Of a stretch of 64,000 nucleotides of DNA, positions 1 through 7,099 are shown in pieces. This DNA comes from a virus. The first letter of the stretch is position 1; the number at the start of each line of letters is the position of its first letter. Position numbers and translations under genes: made by a program. The stretch is taken from positions 1 to 64,000 of IMG/VR virus record IMGVR_UViG_3300042382_000268. The stretch is one strand, 5' to 3'. The notes under the pieces are model-generated. The model saw only the letters and a program-made list of their open reading frames with translations. It had not been told where the DNA came from and ran no database searches.

Positions 1-72
1 GATGACTATGAGTTTTCTGAAGAAGACGAACTTACCTTATCTAACCTAGAAGATAGCATTAAACATGAATAG
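1..72 (+). CDS. C-terminal end of an upstream gene (partial)
   Basis: The frame is open from base 1 to a TAG at 70-72 and encodes 23 residues of a very acidic tail (runs of E/D such as SEEDEL). The gene begins outside the window. Its end overlaps the ATG of the next gene at 65, the same packed arrangement seen throughout this block. Nothing in the tail identifies the protein. Confidence 0.7.
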   Translation, partial: DDYEFSEEDELTLSNLEDSIKHE

Positions 73-589
73 ACAGTATAATAACATAACTACTAACACT
101 GCTAAGTTTTTTGTTGGCAACGAAGTAGAACACACACCGGCATATGGTTTAAAAACATTGTTTGTTGTTGGTAATCAAACTATAGAAGCAGTACATTATC
201 GGTTAGATGCTGAAGAAGATGTTACACACATCTTCTTTGGTGCAAACCATAGCTTTAATCCAAATACACCAGGTGCATGGATTGACTGGAATCACATAAT
301 TGAACACTTTTTAAAATTAGGCAAACAGTGTTCATTAGATATTCCATTTACAGTAGTAAACGATTTTAATAATAAAACTAATTTATGTTCATATGCAAAT
401 TTTATTCCTCAAATTAGAATTCCGGTTGCAAATATTAAAGATTGGAGTTATAATACAATGATAAAATTAGATGACATAGATTTTAACGCAACTAATCCCG
501 GGGTGTGGACACATAACTTAAAAGCATTGCAAAATGACGATGTGTTTACTAGCTGGACTGACTATAACAACGACAATATAATTAAATGA
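65..589 (+). CDS. conserved phage protein of unknown function, 174 aa
   Basis: No domain could be assigned. The protein has a distinctive N-terminal segment (FFVGNEVEHTPAYGLKTLFV) and a C-terminal one (DFNATNPGVWTH). From memory, proteins with these segments occur in marine T4-like phages as hypothetical proteins; this was not searched. It is soluble, with no membrane segment or signal peptide. The start overlaps the end of the preceding gene, and the stop overlaps the next ATG (ATGA at 586-589), so translation is probably coupled. Confidence 0.85.
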   Translation: MNRQYNNITTNTAKFFVGNEVEHTPAYGLKTLFVVGNQTIEAVHYRLDAEEDVTHIFFGANHSFNPNTPGAWIDWNHIIEHFLKLGKQCSLDIPFTVVNDFNNKTNLCSYANFIPQIRIPVANIKDWSYNTMIKLDDIDFNATNPGVWTHNLKALQNDDVFTSWTDYNNDNIIK

Positions 590-945
590 CAGATACACAA
601 ATGATATGGGTTTCTTTTAAGAAAGAAGGAATTCACCATTACCCTGATGCATTAACTAACCCTAACTTAATAGATGTATCTTTTTTAGGACATCCACATA
701 GACATATATTTCATTTTAAAGTATGGATAGAAGTTACGCATTCTGACAGAGACATTGAGTTTATACAATTTAAACGATGGTTAGAATCATTGTATATTAG
801 TTCAACATTATCATTAGATAACAAAAGTTGTGAAATGATAAGTAATGATTTATCATTAACAATTAGAAATGAATACCCTAATAGGGCAATTTGGATTGAA
901 GTTTCTGAAGACGGCGAAAACGGATCATTTATTAAGTATTTGTAA
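586..945 (+). CDS. small protein, candidate divergent T-fold (QueD/6-pyruvoyl-tetrahydropterin-synthase-like)
   Basis: 119 residues. Seen: a His near the N-terminus (GIHHYPDA), then GHPHRHIFHF, then SCEMISNDL, then an acidic IEVSEDGENG near the C-terminus. In QueD/PTPS enzymes a single His, an HGHxY pair, a PTxENxA helix and a terminal Glu occur in this order and bind zinc and pterin. By inference this could be a distant member, and GTP cyclohydrolase I and QueE lie within 6 kb. Against a canonical enzyme: the catalytic Cys before HGH and the Asp-His pair are not recognisable (LDN is present instead). From memory, similar proteins in marine T4-like phages are called hypothetical. ATGA overlap with the gene upstream. 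Confidence 0.8.
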   Translation: MTDTQMIWVSFKKEGIHHYPDALTNPNLIDVSFLGHPHRHIFHFKVWIEVTHSDRDIEFIQFKRWLESLYISSTLSLDNKSCEMISNDLSLTIRNEYPNRAIWIEVSEDGENGSFIKYL

Positions 946-946
946 T

Positions 947-1159
947 ATGAAACATTTTGTCTCAAAAGCTATGCTTGAACAACAGATTAATCGGTTACGC
1001 CAAGAGATATCAGACTTTGAAATCCAACATATGAAATCAGTTAACCCTAAACTTAAAAACGTATTACACATTAAACAATTAAGAAATCAACTGTACGATT
1101 TGAAGGAACAACTGCTAATTCGTACTAAACAAACTATATTAAAAAACGGAAGAAAATAA
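947..1159 (+). CDS. small coiled-coil protein, 70 aa
   Basis: The frame is open from an ATG at 869, but that start would lie inside the preceding gene. ATG 947, one base after the preceding stop, is preferred. The product is charged and almost entirely helical, with heptad-like spacing (EQQINRLRQEISDFEIQ and LRNQLYDLKEQL), suggesting a short coiled coil. No function can be assigned. The next gene starts one base after its stop. Confidence 0.75.
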   Translation: MKHFVSKAMLEQQINRLRQEISDFEIQHMKSVNPKLKNVLHIKQLRNQLYDLKEQLLIRTKQTILKNGRK

Positions 1160-1160
1160 A

Positions 1161-1415
1161 ATGGCTAAAAATTACAAAACATTCTCATACTTAGAATCAC
1201 GTCCAGATGTTGTTAAAATCTTTGAAGATTTAGAAGCATTCCATGACTTTTGCAGAATTGAGTTACGTAAATTTGATCCAGCAGATTTATATCGTAAAGA
1301 TAGTAAATCATACGGTGCTTACATTGCTAGTAAACGCCCTCGTAAACCATATCAAGGTAATAAACCTTGGCCAAACGGTGTTAGACCCAAAAACACATAT
1401 CAAAAAAAATCTTAA
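1161..1415 (+). CDS. small basic protein of unknown function, 84 aa
   Basis: Not recognised. The N-terminal half looks helical (VVKIFEDLEAFHDFCRIEL); the C-terminal half is basic and rich in Pro, Lys, Tyr and Asn (RKPYQGNKPWPNGVRPKN), probably extended and possibly nucleic-acid binding. It starts directly after the coiled-coil gene and is followed by a hairpin at 1430-1449, so it probably closes a short operon. Confidence 0.8.
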   Translation: MAKNYKTFSYLESRPDVVKIFEDLEAFHDFCRIELRKFDPADLYRKDSKSYGAYIASKRPRKPYQGNKPWPNGVRPKNTYQKKS

Positions 1416-1429
1416 TCTTATTTTTAACT

Positions 1430-1449
1430 GAAAGCCCTACGGGGCTTTC
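1430..1449 (+). terminator. hairpin with UACG tetraloop between genes
   Basis: An 8-bp perfect stem, GAAAGCCC paired with GGGCTTTC, closes a TACG loop, a member of the very stable UNCG tetraloop class. No T-tract follows, so it may stabilise or process mRNA rather than terminate efficiently. It ends 15 bases before the ATG at 1465, with the AGGA ribosome site between them. Confidence 0.6.
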
Positions 1450-1464
1450 ACCGCAGGACATATT

Positions 1465-2562
1465 ATGAAATTAAAACCTACTATTTGGATATTTGCTATT
1501 GAACCATTAGATACTCGATATACTAAACAATGGATCGAGCATATTCCATCACAACTTAAAGAACACGTTGGTGATTACAACATTGTACAAATTACTGGTG
1601 ATCAACAAGACTCAGAAGTAACACCGGGTGCATTTTTAAACTTTATAGATACTAACATTTGGAAAGGATCACAGCTTGTTGGTTTTTTAAAAAACTATAA
1701 TAAATCTTCAACTAATGATCATTTCTTATTTACAGATGCATGGAATCCGGCAATTATAAACTTAAAGTACATTAAAGACTTAATGAGATTAAATTGGACA
1801 TTTCACGGGTTGTGGCACGCAGGTAGTTATGATAAACACGACTTTCTAGGTGCTATTGATCACGGGTGGGTTAAACTAGCTGAAAAGAGTTATTATGCAG
1901 CATTTGATCATAATTACTTTGCAACTGAATTCCACGTGCGTATGTTTATGGAACAATTATTAAACAACGGAATGACTAGTGAAAATCCGTGGTTTGAAGA
2001 AGATTGGGATGAACGTTACGACGATGGTAAAATTGTACGCACTGGTTGGCCAATGGAATACTTAGCAGACGAACTAGCGCCGTATGCTAATAAAGAGAAA
2101 CGTGATTTAATTGTATTTCCACATAGAGTTGCTAGCGAAAAACAAGTTGATATTTTTAAAGCATTAGCTCATCAATTACCACAATACGACTTTGTTGTAT
2201 GTCAAGAACAAAAGCTAAGTAAAGATGAATATCACAACCTGTTAAGCGAAGCAAAGATCGTGTTTAGTGCTAACTTACAAGAAACATTAGGCATTAGTTG
2301 TTATGAAGGTGCGTTACTTGGTGCTATTCCAATGGTTCCTGATAGATTAAGTTATAAAGAAATGTATATGTATCATTTTAAATATCCATCAGAATGGACT
2401 GCTAGTTATGCAGACTACGAATCACACAGTTATGATTTGTGTAACAAAATTATCCATTACATAGAAAACTATAATGATATTGTACCATATGTTAAACAAC
2501 AAGCCGATTACTTAGCACTGGAATTTTTTAATGCAGGAGATTTATATGACAAGTTTAAATGA
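1465..2562 (+). CDS. GT-B type glycosyltransferase, 365 aa
   Basis: Predicted to transfer a sugar from an activated donor; the acceptor is unknown (modified phage DNA, host surface glycan or phage protein are all possible). The C-terminal third holds the donor-site pattern of GT-B enzymes (family GT4/GT1): IVFSANLQETLGISCYEGAL, an E-x7-E-like element, followed by GAIPMVPDRLSYKEMY. The length is normal for the family. There is no signal peptide or membrane helix, so it should act in the cytoplasm. ATG 1465 has AGGA 8 bases upstream. The next gene starts inside its 3' end. Confidence 0.8.
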   Translation: MKLKPTIWIFAIEPLDTRYTKQWIEHIPSQLKEHVGDYNIVQITGDQQDSEVTPGAFLNFIDTNIWKGSQLVGFLKNYNKSSTNDHFLFTDAWNPAIINLKYIKDLMRLNWTFHGLWHAGSYDKHDFLGAIDHGWVKLAEKSYYAAFDHNYFATEFHVRMFMEQLLNNGMTSENPWFEEDWDERYDDGKIVRTGWPMEYLADELAPYANKEKRDLIVFPHRVASEKQVDIFKALAHQLPQYDFVVCQEQKLSKDEYHNLLSEAKIVFSANLQETLGISCYEGALLGAIPMVPDRLSYKEMYMYHFKYPSEWTASYADYESHSYDLCNKIIHYIENYNDIVPYVKQQADYLALEFFNAGDLYDKFK

Positions 2563-2965
2563 TACAATAACAACATCATCTGGGTGTGATACAATTACAT
2601 TTAATATGGATGGAGATCCAACACGTTACAGTATACCAGCTTTTGATACTATTACACTTAGTGACTATGTATCTAGTTCAACTGCTAGCGGAATATACAA
2701 TGGAACAATGCATGGTACTGCTCCGTACACAATTAGTAATTCTTCTACTATTGGAATTAATGGGGGGTCATCTTATTACACCGGCACTGGTGGTTATTGG
2801 AATCAATCATATAACGGTAAACCATTTGAAGATAACTTTCCAGAATGGAATGCATTTAGAGAGTTGTGTGATGAATATCCAGGATTAGAAAGAGCATATC
2901 AAAACTTAAAAACTTTTTATACTATGTGCCATGCAGATAGTTTATTACCAAAGGACGATAAATGA
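2546..2965 (+). CDS. Ser/Thr/Gly-rich phage protein of unknown function, 139 aa
   Basis: ATG 2546 is preferred over 2531 because AGGAGA at 2535-2540 sits 5 bases before it. The first 90 residues are rich in Ser, Thr, Gly and Tyr, of low complexity and probably beta-rich. The last 45 are helical and acidic, with a module (EYPGLERAYQNLKTFYTMC) resembling the C-terminal end of the protein at 3492. Modules of this kind are, from memory, common at the C-termini of small marine T4-like phage proteins. Function unknown. Confidence 0.8.
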   Translation: MTSLNDTITTSSGCDTITFNMDGDPTRYSIPAFDTITLSDYVSSSTASGIYNGTMHGTAPYTISNSSTIGINGGSSYYTGTGGYWNQSYNGKPFEDNFPEWNAFRELCDEYPGLERAYQNLKTFYTMCHADSLLPKDDK

Positions 2966-3492
2966 AAGTAGTAAAATACAGTTGGAAACAATTAGAAGGC
3001 GCAGCATTGGAGATTGCACGTCAAATACAAAAAGATAACTGGAAACCAGATTACATTGTTGGAATTACACGCGGTGGACTTATTCCTGCAAACTTACTTA
3101 GTCAGTATCTTGGAGTTAAGATGTTAACATTACACGTTAGTTTACGTGATCATCCGGATGATAACGAACACAATGCATGGATGGCATGTGATGCATTTGG
3201 AATTACTGATGACGAACTAGCAAGTACCGGACAAGCTAAAAACATCTTAATTGTTGATGACATAAATGACTCAGGTGCAACCCTTGATTGGATTAAAGAA
3301 GATTGGAAATCATTGTGTTTACCAAATGACATAAGATGGAAACACGATGTATGGCATAAGAATGTAAGATTTGCTACAATATTTGATAATAGTGCTAGTA
3401 ATGCACATGTTGATTATTGTGCAGAAGAATTTGATAACCGAGACGATCCAATTTGGATTGACTTTCCATGGGAAAACTACTGGAAGAAATAA
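2962..3492 (+). CDS. phosphoribosyltransferase (type I PRT fold), 176 aa
   Basis: Contains the PRPP-binding signature of type I phosphoribosyltransferases, ILIVDDINDSGATLDW, near residues 94-109, after the typical beta-strand and loop DYIVGITRGGLIPA. Such enzymes join a purine or pyrimidine base to PRPP, releasing pyrophosphate; xanthine/hypoxanthine-type enzymes are the closest in motif layout, but the substrate cannot be read here. Cytoplasmic. ATGA overlap with the preceding gene. A role in base salvage or in nucleotide modification with the nearby deazaguanine genes is inference only. Confidence 0.85.
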   Translation: MKVVKYSWKQLEGAALEIARQIQKDNWKPDYIVGITRGGLIPANLLSQYLGVKMLTLHVSLRDHPDDNEHNAWMACDAFGITDDELASTGQAKNILIVDDINDSGATLDWIKEDWKSLCLPNDIRWKHDVWHKNVRFATIFDNSASNAHVDYCAEEFDNRDDPIWIDFPWENYWKK

Positions 3493-3824
3493 TGGAACTA
3501 CATTCAATAGCTAAGAAACACGGTATACGAAGCATAGACGTTGAACAATTTTATGCTACAGATGGTTATTATTCGTTAGATTGGTCAAGATCAAACCTAC
3601 CAAGCGAAAGAGCAAACGTTACACGGTCATTAACTGTTAAAATACACGAGAACGATTTTATAAAGTTAATTAACAACGCTGAAAAGTGTGAAGACTGGAA
3701 TAAAAAATACTATGAAGATATGTATGTTAGAGATTCTAATCCAACTGTAAAAGCAGCATACGAAAAATATCAAATGTTTTTAGAAATAGCAAGATCGGAA
3801 GTACACAATGACAGACTTAACTAA
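3492..3824 (+). CDS. conserved small phage protein, 110 aa
   Basis: ATG 3492 overlaps the preceding stop (TAATG) and has GGAAG just upstream, so it is preferred over the in-frame ATG at 3468. Function unknown. The C-terminus (NPTVKAAYEKYQMFLEIAR) is a helical module that recurs in small marine T4-like phage proteins and is related in pattern to the C-terminus of the protein at 2546. It may be an interaction tail shared by unrelated proteins (inference). Confidence 0.8.
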   Translation: MELHSIAKKHGIRSIDVEQFYATDGYYSLDWSRSNLPSERANVTRSLTVKIHENDFIKLINNAEKCEDWNKKYYEDMYVRDSNPTVKAAYEKYQMFLEIARSEVHNDRLN

Positions 3825-3969
3825 AGAAGAACTACAAGAAAAGATTTTACAAGTAAAACGTGATATTTCTAAACATAGCGATTCAAGTAATCCACGTATA
3901 TTATTAGGCCTTCAAGAATATGTAAATTATTTAGAAGACGAATTAAAAACATTGACAAATAAACAGTAG
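3808..3969 (+). CDS. short helical protein, 53 aa
   Basis: ATG 3808 lies within the 3' end of the preceding gene and the frame ends with TAG at 3967-3969. The product begins MTDLTKEELQEKILQVKRDI and ends in a second helix (YVNYLEDELKTLT), a probable helical hairpin or small coiled coil. Function unknown. The -35 box of the promoter for the following gene falls inside its last codons. Confidence 0.65.
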   Translation: MTDLTKEELQEKILQVKRDISKHSDSSNPRILLGLQEYVNYLEDELKTLTNKQ

Positions 3970-3980
3970 TGTTGTATAAT
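3952..3980 (+). promoter_or_regulatory. consensus sigma-70-type promoter for folE
   Basis: TTGACA at 3952-3957 and TATAAT at 3975-3980, spacer exactly 17 bases: a perfect consensus. The start of transcription would be near 3987, giving a leader of about 20 bases before ATG 4007. Confidence 0.9.
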
Positions 3981-4006
3981 ACACACTTACAACTAGGAAA
4001 TTATAT

Positions 4007-4678
4007 ATGAGCTTTAATAAAACAAAAACCGATTCAGAATTAGGTTTAGAAATACACAATCATTTAGTAAGTTTAGGAGTAGAAACTCCGGTAACTGAAA
4101 AAATATTAACATCATCAGAAAAGATTAATATCATTCAGGACAAGTTTTATGATATTATGGTAACTTTAGGTTTAGACTTAACAGATGACAGTTTAGCAGA
4201 CACTCCTAAACGTGTTGCAAAAATGTTTGTCAACGAAATATTTTGGGGTCTTGATTATGATGCGTTTCCCAAATGTACTACTATTCAAAATAAGATGGGA
4301 TACAATGAAATGTTAATTGAACGCAACATTAACGTACAAAGTAACTGCGAACATCACTTTGTAGTAATTGACGGGTTTGCAACAGTAGGTTACATTCCAA
4401 AAGATGTTGTACTTGGATTAAGCAAAATTAATCGCGTAGTTGAATACTTTGCAAAACGTCCACAAGTACAAGAAAGATTAACAGAACAAGTATTCCATGC
4501 ACTGGAATACATTTTAGATACTGATAATATTGCAGTAGTAATTGATGCAAAACACTATTGTGTTGCTGCAAGAGGTGTAGAAGATACAGGTAGCACTACT
4601 ATTACTAGTAAGTTAGGTGGTGCATTTAAAAACGATCCAACTACTCGTGCAGAATTTATGAGTATTGTAAACAAATAA
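4007..4678 (+). CDS. folE: GTP cyclohydrolase I
   Basis: Converts GTP to dihydroneopterin triphosphate, the first step towards folate and towards queuosine and other 7-deazaguanines. The family landmarks are present in order: TPKRVAKMF, the zinc/active-site CEHHF, GLSKINRVVEYFAKRPQVQE, and HYCVAARGVEDTGSTT carrying the second zinc Cys and the active-site region. At 223 residues it matches the usual length. It has its own consensus early promoter. With queE 1.1 kb downstream, a role in deazaguanine synthesis is more likely than folate supply (inference). Confidence 0.95.
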   Translation: MSFNKTKTDSELGLEIHNHLVSLGVETPVTEKILTSSEKINIIQDKFYDIMVTLGLDLTDDSLADTPKRVAKMFVNEIFWGLDYDAFPKCTTIQNKMGYNEMLIERNINVQSNCEHHFVVIDGFATVGYIPKDVVLGLSKINRVVEYFAKRPQVQERLTEQVFHALEYILDTDNIAVVIDAKHYCVAARGVEDTGSTTITSKLGGAFKNDPTTRAEFMSIVNK

Positions 4679-4686
4679 GGAGAGTT

Positions 4687-5139
4687 ATGAAAGACTTAAA
4701 ACCACAAATTCCAGCAGTAGGCATTATGAAAACAAGTGACTGGGGTAACAGTAAAATGTATAAAATTCAATGCACATGCGGCAACGACGATGACAATATT
4801 GAGTTTATGATTGAGGCAGATGATCTTAATATGATTACTGTAACTACATTTACAACACAAAAAACTGCGTACTGGGATAGACCATTTGATGTTTCGAACA
4901 CATACAAAATTAAAAATTCGTTTTTAAGCAGTATTGCATACGAAACATTGAGCTTTCTTAACGGGTTTCAGCATCGTATTAAAATGACATGGAATTTGTG
5001 GTTTAATGGTTATCTTAAATATCAGCAATCAACTATAATGACTGAACAACAGACATTAAACTATGCAGAAACATTGAAGGCTGCAGTTAATGATTGCAAA
5101 GATTTTCGTAAACAAGATAGGGCAACTAATCTTAAATGA
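4687..5139 (+). CDS. unknown phage protein with Cys pair, 150 aa
   Basis: Not recognised. It starts 8 bases after folE behind GGAGAG, so it is part of the same transcript. The N-terminal half has a CTCG element in a beta-rich region (MYKIQCTCGNDDDNIEFMIE); the C-terminal half is helical. A zinc site would need more ligands than can be seen. No membrane segment. Confidence 0.8.
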   Translation: MKDLKPQIPAVGIMKTSDWGNSKMYKIQCTCGNDDDNIEFMIEADDLNMITVTTFTTQKTAYWDRPFDVSNTYKIKNSFLSSIAYETLSFLNGFQHRIKMTWNLWFNGYLKYQQSTIMTEQQTLNYAETLKAAVNDCKDFRKQDRATNLK

Positions 5140-5160
5140 GGTAGTTTTAAACCCTTAACA

Positions 5161-5168
5161 TATAAATA
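5161..5168 (+). promoter_or_regulatory. T4-type late promoter (perfect TATAAATA)
   Basis: An exact match to the gp55-dependent T4 late promoter, in a 46-base intergenic gap and 18 bases before ATG 5186. It would give the endonuclease-like gene downstream its own late transcription. Confidence 0.75.
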
Positions 5169-5185
5169 AGTGTAGAGGAACTATT

Positions 5186-5836
5186 ATGAACTACTTAATG
5201 ATTAAAAAATGTATGAATACCGGACTTAAATATCTGTGTAAAACAAGCGGTAACAAAAATCCTTATTTATATACCGGATCCGGAGTTAGATGGTTGCACC
5301 ATATTAAGAAACACAAATCACATATTATAACTTGTATAATAGGTGAATATAATACTAAAGAAGAATTGCAAGAAGCAGGTCTGCATTATTCTAAATTATA
5401 TAATGTAGTAAAAGATTACACCTGGGCAAATTTAACAGAAGAAAAAGGCGACGGTGGATTAATAGGTAACGGACAATTAGGTAAAACTTGGAAAATTAAA
5501 GATACATCTAATATGAATAAACCAAAAACTAAAACAGATGCTTGGTATGAAGGTAAAAAAAAGACTGCTGGTAAAAACAACTATCAATTTAAAGGTCAAA
5601 TAAAGACCCCATGGGGTCTTTTTGATACAGGTTTAGATGCTATTACAGAAGGCAAACGATTAAGAGAATTAGGAAATACAGAAGTAATTACAGATGGCAA
5701 TACTTTAAGAAAGTATTTACATTCGTTAGATACTGTGTTAAACTTACAAGGCAGGCGAACTCCAAAAACTTGGAGAGGTAAAACGCCAAGAGAAATAGGT
5801 TTTGAAATAATAAAGGATACAGATGTCAAAAATTAA
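5186..5836 (+). CDS. homing-endonuclease-like protein, 216 aa
   Basis: The N-terminal 90 residues follow the pattern of a phage homing nuclease family: KYLCKTSG, a YTGSGVRWLHHIKKH element, an alternating beta region, then WANLTEEKGDGG. The C-terminal part has TPWGLFDTGLDAITEGKRLR, the NUMOD-like DNA-binding pattern seen in GIY-YIG and HNH homing enzymes. It would cut DNA at an intron-less or allelic site and spread by repair. It has a perfect late promoter in front, and overlaps the start of queE by 14 bases. Exact nuclease class uncertain. An internal palindrome is described separately. Confidence 0.7.
   Translation: MNYLMIKKCMNTGLKYLCKTSGNKNPYLYTGSGVRWLHHIKKHKSHIITCIIGEYNTKEELQEAGLHYSKLYNVVKDYTWANLTEEKGDGGLIGNGQLGKTWKIKDTSNMNKPKTKTDAWYEGKKKTAGKNNYQFKGQIKTPWGLFDTGLDAITEGKRLRELGNTEVITDGNTLRKYLHSLDTVLNLQGRRTPKTWRGKTPREIGFEIIKDTDVKN
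5602..5621 (+). terminator. terminator-like palindrome inside the homing-endonuclease-like gene
   Basis: A 20-base perfect palindrome (arm AAAGACCCCA) followed by two more T; it can form an 8-bp stem with a CATG loop and a short U run. It encodes the KTPWGLF part of the protein, so it could be a coding by-product, but it has the form of a short intrinsic terminator. Confidence 0.4.
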
Positions 5837-6665
5837 GATATCAGAAATATTTTACTCTCTACAAGGAGAGGGTAGATTTATGGGAGTGCCAAGTGTGTTC
5901 CTTAGAACGTTTGGGTGCAATTTTTCTTGTAGAGGGTTTGGAATGCCAGCAGGTGAACTAAGTGTACAAGCAGATGCGATTGCTAATAATGGTATACAAT
6001 ATCATTCATATGATGAACTACCATTAGTAACTACTGGCTGTGACAGTTATGCAAGTTGGCATCCAAAGTTTAAACATCTAAGTCCAGCGATGTCAATAGA
6101 CGAAGTTGCAGCTAAAATGATTGAGCTGTTACCTAACGGTGAATGGGGTGGAGTACACTTAGTAATTACAGGCGGCGAACCATTATTACCAGGTTGGCAA
6201 CAAATATATCCAGAATTACTAAGACATCCATTATTAGCAGACTTAAAAAACATTACATTCGAAACTAATGGTACACAAGAACTGTTACAAGATTTTGAAA
6301 ACTACTTATACATGGAAAGACGGTATCAAACTACGTTTTCAGTTAGTCCTAAACTAAGTGTAAGTGGCGAGCCTAGAGAAAAGGCAATACGTCCTGAAAT
6401 AGTAACCGAGTATCAGTTTTCAGGGCATAGTTCATTTTTAAAATTTGTAGTAGCATCTGAAGAAGACGTAGAAGAAGCGCGTGAAGTAATGCAGCTATAT
6501 AAAGACAACGGATTTAGAGGTGATATTTACTTAATGCCAGTAGGCGGTGTAACTGATGTATACAACCTTAATAATCGACGAGTAGCAGAACTTGCATTAA
6601 CGCACGGATTGAGATACAGTGATAGACTTCACCTCCCTCTCTTCGGTAACAACTGGGGAACATAA
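5823..6665 (+). CDS. queE: 7-carboxy-7-deazaguanine synthase, radical SAM
   Basis: QueE uses S-adenosylmethionine and an iron-sulphur cluster to turn 6-carboxy-tetrahydropterin into 7-carboxy-7-deazaguanine. Seen: the typical N-terminus ISEIFYSLQGEGRFMGVPSV, first cluster cysteines C32 and C36 (FGCNFSCRGFG), the SAM-binding ITGGEPLL, and FETNGTQ. The usual third Cys of CxxxCxxC is absent at position 39 (Phe). Instead C73 in TGCDSYASW lines up with the CDTxYAW of standard enzymes, so about 34 residues are inserted between cluster cysteines 2 and 3. From memory, some phage QueE proteins share this. Length 280. Confidence 0.9.
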   Translation: MSKIKISEIFYSLQGEGRFMGVPSVFLRTFGCNFSCRGFGMPAGELSVQADAIANNGIQYHSYDELPLVTTGCDSYASWHPKFKHLSPAMSIDEVAAKMIELLPNGEWGGVHLVITGGEPLLPGWQQIYPELLRHPLLADLKNITFETNGTQELLQDFENYLYMERRYQTTFSVSPKLSVSGEPREKAIRPEIVTEYQFSGHSSFLKFVVASEEDVEEAREVMQLYKDNGFRGDIYLMPVGGVTDVYNLNNRRVAELALTHGLRYSDRLHLPLFGNNWGT

Positions 6666-7099
6666 TGTTTGGAAATTTTATAAAAAAAGTGTTTAGTGGT
6701 GAAAATCCAGAACTAAAACATCAACAAGAAGTACAAGAAGCAATTAAAGCTAAACAAAAAGCTAAACCTAAAGCAAAAGTTAAGCCAAAAGCTAAAGTAA
6801 TTGAAAAAGAACCGCTAACTGACAAAGAAAAAGCTACCTTAAAACATGAACCATGGGTTGATGTAATTGGGTTTAAAGTTAATCCAAGTAACATTAGAAA
6901 TGGTTTTTTTGAAATTGATTGGAATGATCACTGGATTGAAAAATTAAAACAAGAAGGGTATGGCTTTGACGGCGATCCTGAAGAAGAAATAGTAGGTCGT
7001 TGGTACAGAGATATTTGCACCAACGCTGCAGCAGCCGAAGGCATTGATATATCAGATCAGGACTTTGGATTCCTTAACGTTAACCGATCAGGCAACTAA
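6665..7099 (+). CDS. conserved phage protein with Lys/Ala-rich linker, 144 aa
   Basis: Function unknown. Residues 1-60 are highly basic, with repeated AKPKAK/KVKPKAKV units, probably disordered and able to bind nucleic acid or acidic proteins. Residues 61-144 form a compact acidic domain (EPWVDVIGFKVNPSNIRNGF and GYGFDGDPEEEIVGRWYRDI). From memory this C-terminal domain is widespread in marine T4-like phages as a hypothetical protein. Overlaps queE by one base (TAATG) and the next gene in the same way. Confidence 0.85.
   Translation: MFGNFIKKVFSGENPELKHQQEVQEAIKAKQKAKPKAKVKPKAKVIEKEPLTDKEKATLKHEPWVDVIGFKVNPSNIRNGFFEIDWNDHWIEKLKQEGYGFDGDPEEEIVGRWYRDICTNAAAAEGIDISDQDFGFLNVNRSGN

Noticed and set aside
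2531-2965. Alternative longer starts (2531, 3468, 12425, 58339, 59372, 60574)
   Set aside because: In each case a downstream ATG has a better placed ribosome site or a tighter stop/start overlap.
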